A stretch of DNA of 6,018 bases from Bacteroidota bacterium (GTDB lineage Bacteria > Bacteroidota > Rhodothermia > Rhodothermales > UBA10348): the NCBI GenBank assembly GCA_024640835.1, contig JAHEEH010000132.1, forward strand, positions 1 through 6,018, in the 5' to 3' direction. Of the stretch, positions 5,880 to 6,018 are shown piece by piece. The notes beneath the pieces are model-generated. The model ran no database searches, was not told the DNA's origin, and saw only the letters and a list, made by a program, of their open reading frames with translations. Positions within the stretch are counted from its first letter, which is position 1; each line of letters opens with the position of its first letter. Made by a program: the position numbers and the translations under genes.

Positions 5880-6018
5880 TCACGGCTCGAGACGTGCCGA
5901 GAGCTCCAGCCCGTCGTATCCCAGTTGCACCCCGGCCGGCAGACGCGCCTCCTCTTCCGCATGCAGCACCGTGTGCGTCATGTGGATCAGCACCGTGCTC
6001 GTCGCGCGAAGCGTTTTC
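5880..6018 (-). CDS. C-terminus of a metallo-beta-lactamase-fold hydrolase, PhnP/PqqB-like (partial)
   Basis: The reverse strand is open from the window edge to a TGA at 5880-5882, giving 45 C-terminal residues. They read as a beta strand leading into LIHMTHT, then a charged helix with HAEEEA, then LPAGVQLGYDGLEL and a short tail ending RLEP. The H-x-x-H element and the closing YDGLEL strand are typical of the C-terminus of PhnP-like phosphoribosyl cyclic phosphodiesterases and PqqB-like MBL-fold proteins, where the His contributes to the metal site. The HxxHxxxxHAE...LP..V.LxYDGL pattern is most like Bacteroidota-type PhnP-like enzymes as I recall them. The main HxHxDH motif lies outside the window, so activity and substrate cannot be assigned. 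It converges on the exported DUF1579-like gene. Confidence 0.75.
   Translation of the reverse strand, partial: KTLRATSTVLIHMTHTVLHAEEEARLPAGVQLGYDGLELSARLEP

Noticed and set aside
1..6018. CRISPR arrays, tRNA or rRNA genes, transposases, phage or defence genes
   Set aside because: No spaced repeats, cloverleaf, rRNA-like stretches or mobile or defence protein motifs were seen on either strand.

Overview
The window is high-GC bacterial DNA (roughly two thirds G+C by eye), densely coding, with seven complete genes and probably a partial gene at each edge. Four complete products carry Sec-type signal peptides and one a lipoprotein signal, so much of the window serves a Gram-negative-type envelope. 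Start codons mostly lack a clear Shine-Dalgarno sequence. This, the LAGC-DSG lipobox and the style of the metallo-beta-lactamase-fold C-terminus suggest a high-GC member of the Rhodothermota/Bacteroidota side; Gemmatimonadota is a serious alternative. No phylogenetic marker settles it.

Layout. (1) Bases 1-1902: an apparent plus-strand operon. It holds the last 23 codons of a possible upstream gene, then two tandem exported proteins of unknown function (77-988 and 1025-1828). These share an N-terminal beta-type motif and a C-terminal coiled-coil tail, so they look like diverged duplicates. A strong GC hairpin terminator closes the unit. (2) Bases 1903-3860: a leader with a long near-perfect hairpin at 2005-2036, then a periplasmic N-acetylmuramoyl-L-alanine amidase (AMIN-like domain plus Amidase_3) and a small lipoprotein of unknown function 29 bases downstream. 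The pair looks co-transcribed and could act together on the cell wall or envelope. (3) Bases 3870-4271, minus strand: a RidA-family enamine/imine deaminase, tail-to-tail with the lipoprotein and head-to-head with the next gene. (4) Bases 4377-5192: a short-chain dehydrogenase/reductase whose active-site Tyr and Lys are replaced by Ser and Arg. (5) Bases 5302-5820: a small exported DUF1579-like protein. (6) Bases 5880-6018, minus strand: the C-terminus of a PhnP/PqqB-like metallo-beta-lactamase-fold hydrolase running off the window. The gap before it holds an imperfect inverted repeat with 8-base direct repeats.

No tRNA, rRNA, CRISPR array, transposase or phage gene was seen. The most unusual items are the tandem coiled-coil paralogues, the atypical SDR catalytic site, the amidase leader hairpin and the repeat structure at 5821-5876. 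None amounts to a demonstrated new system.
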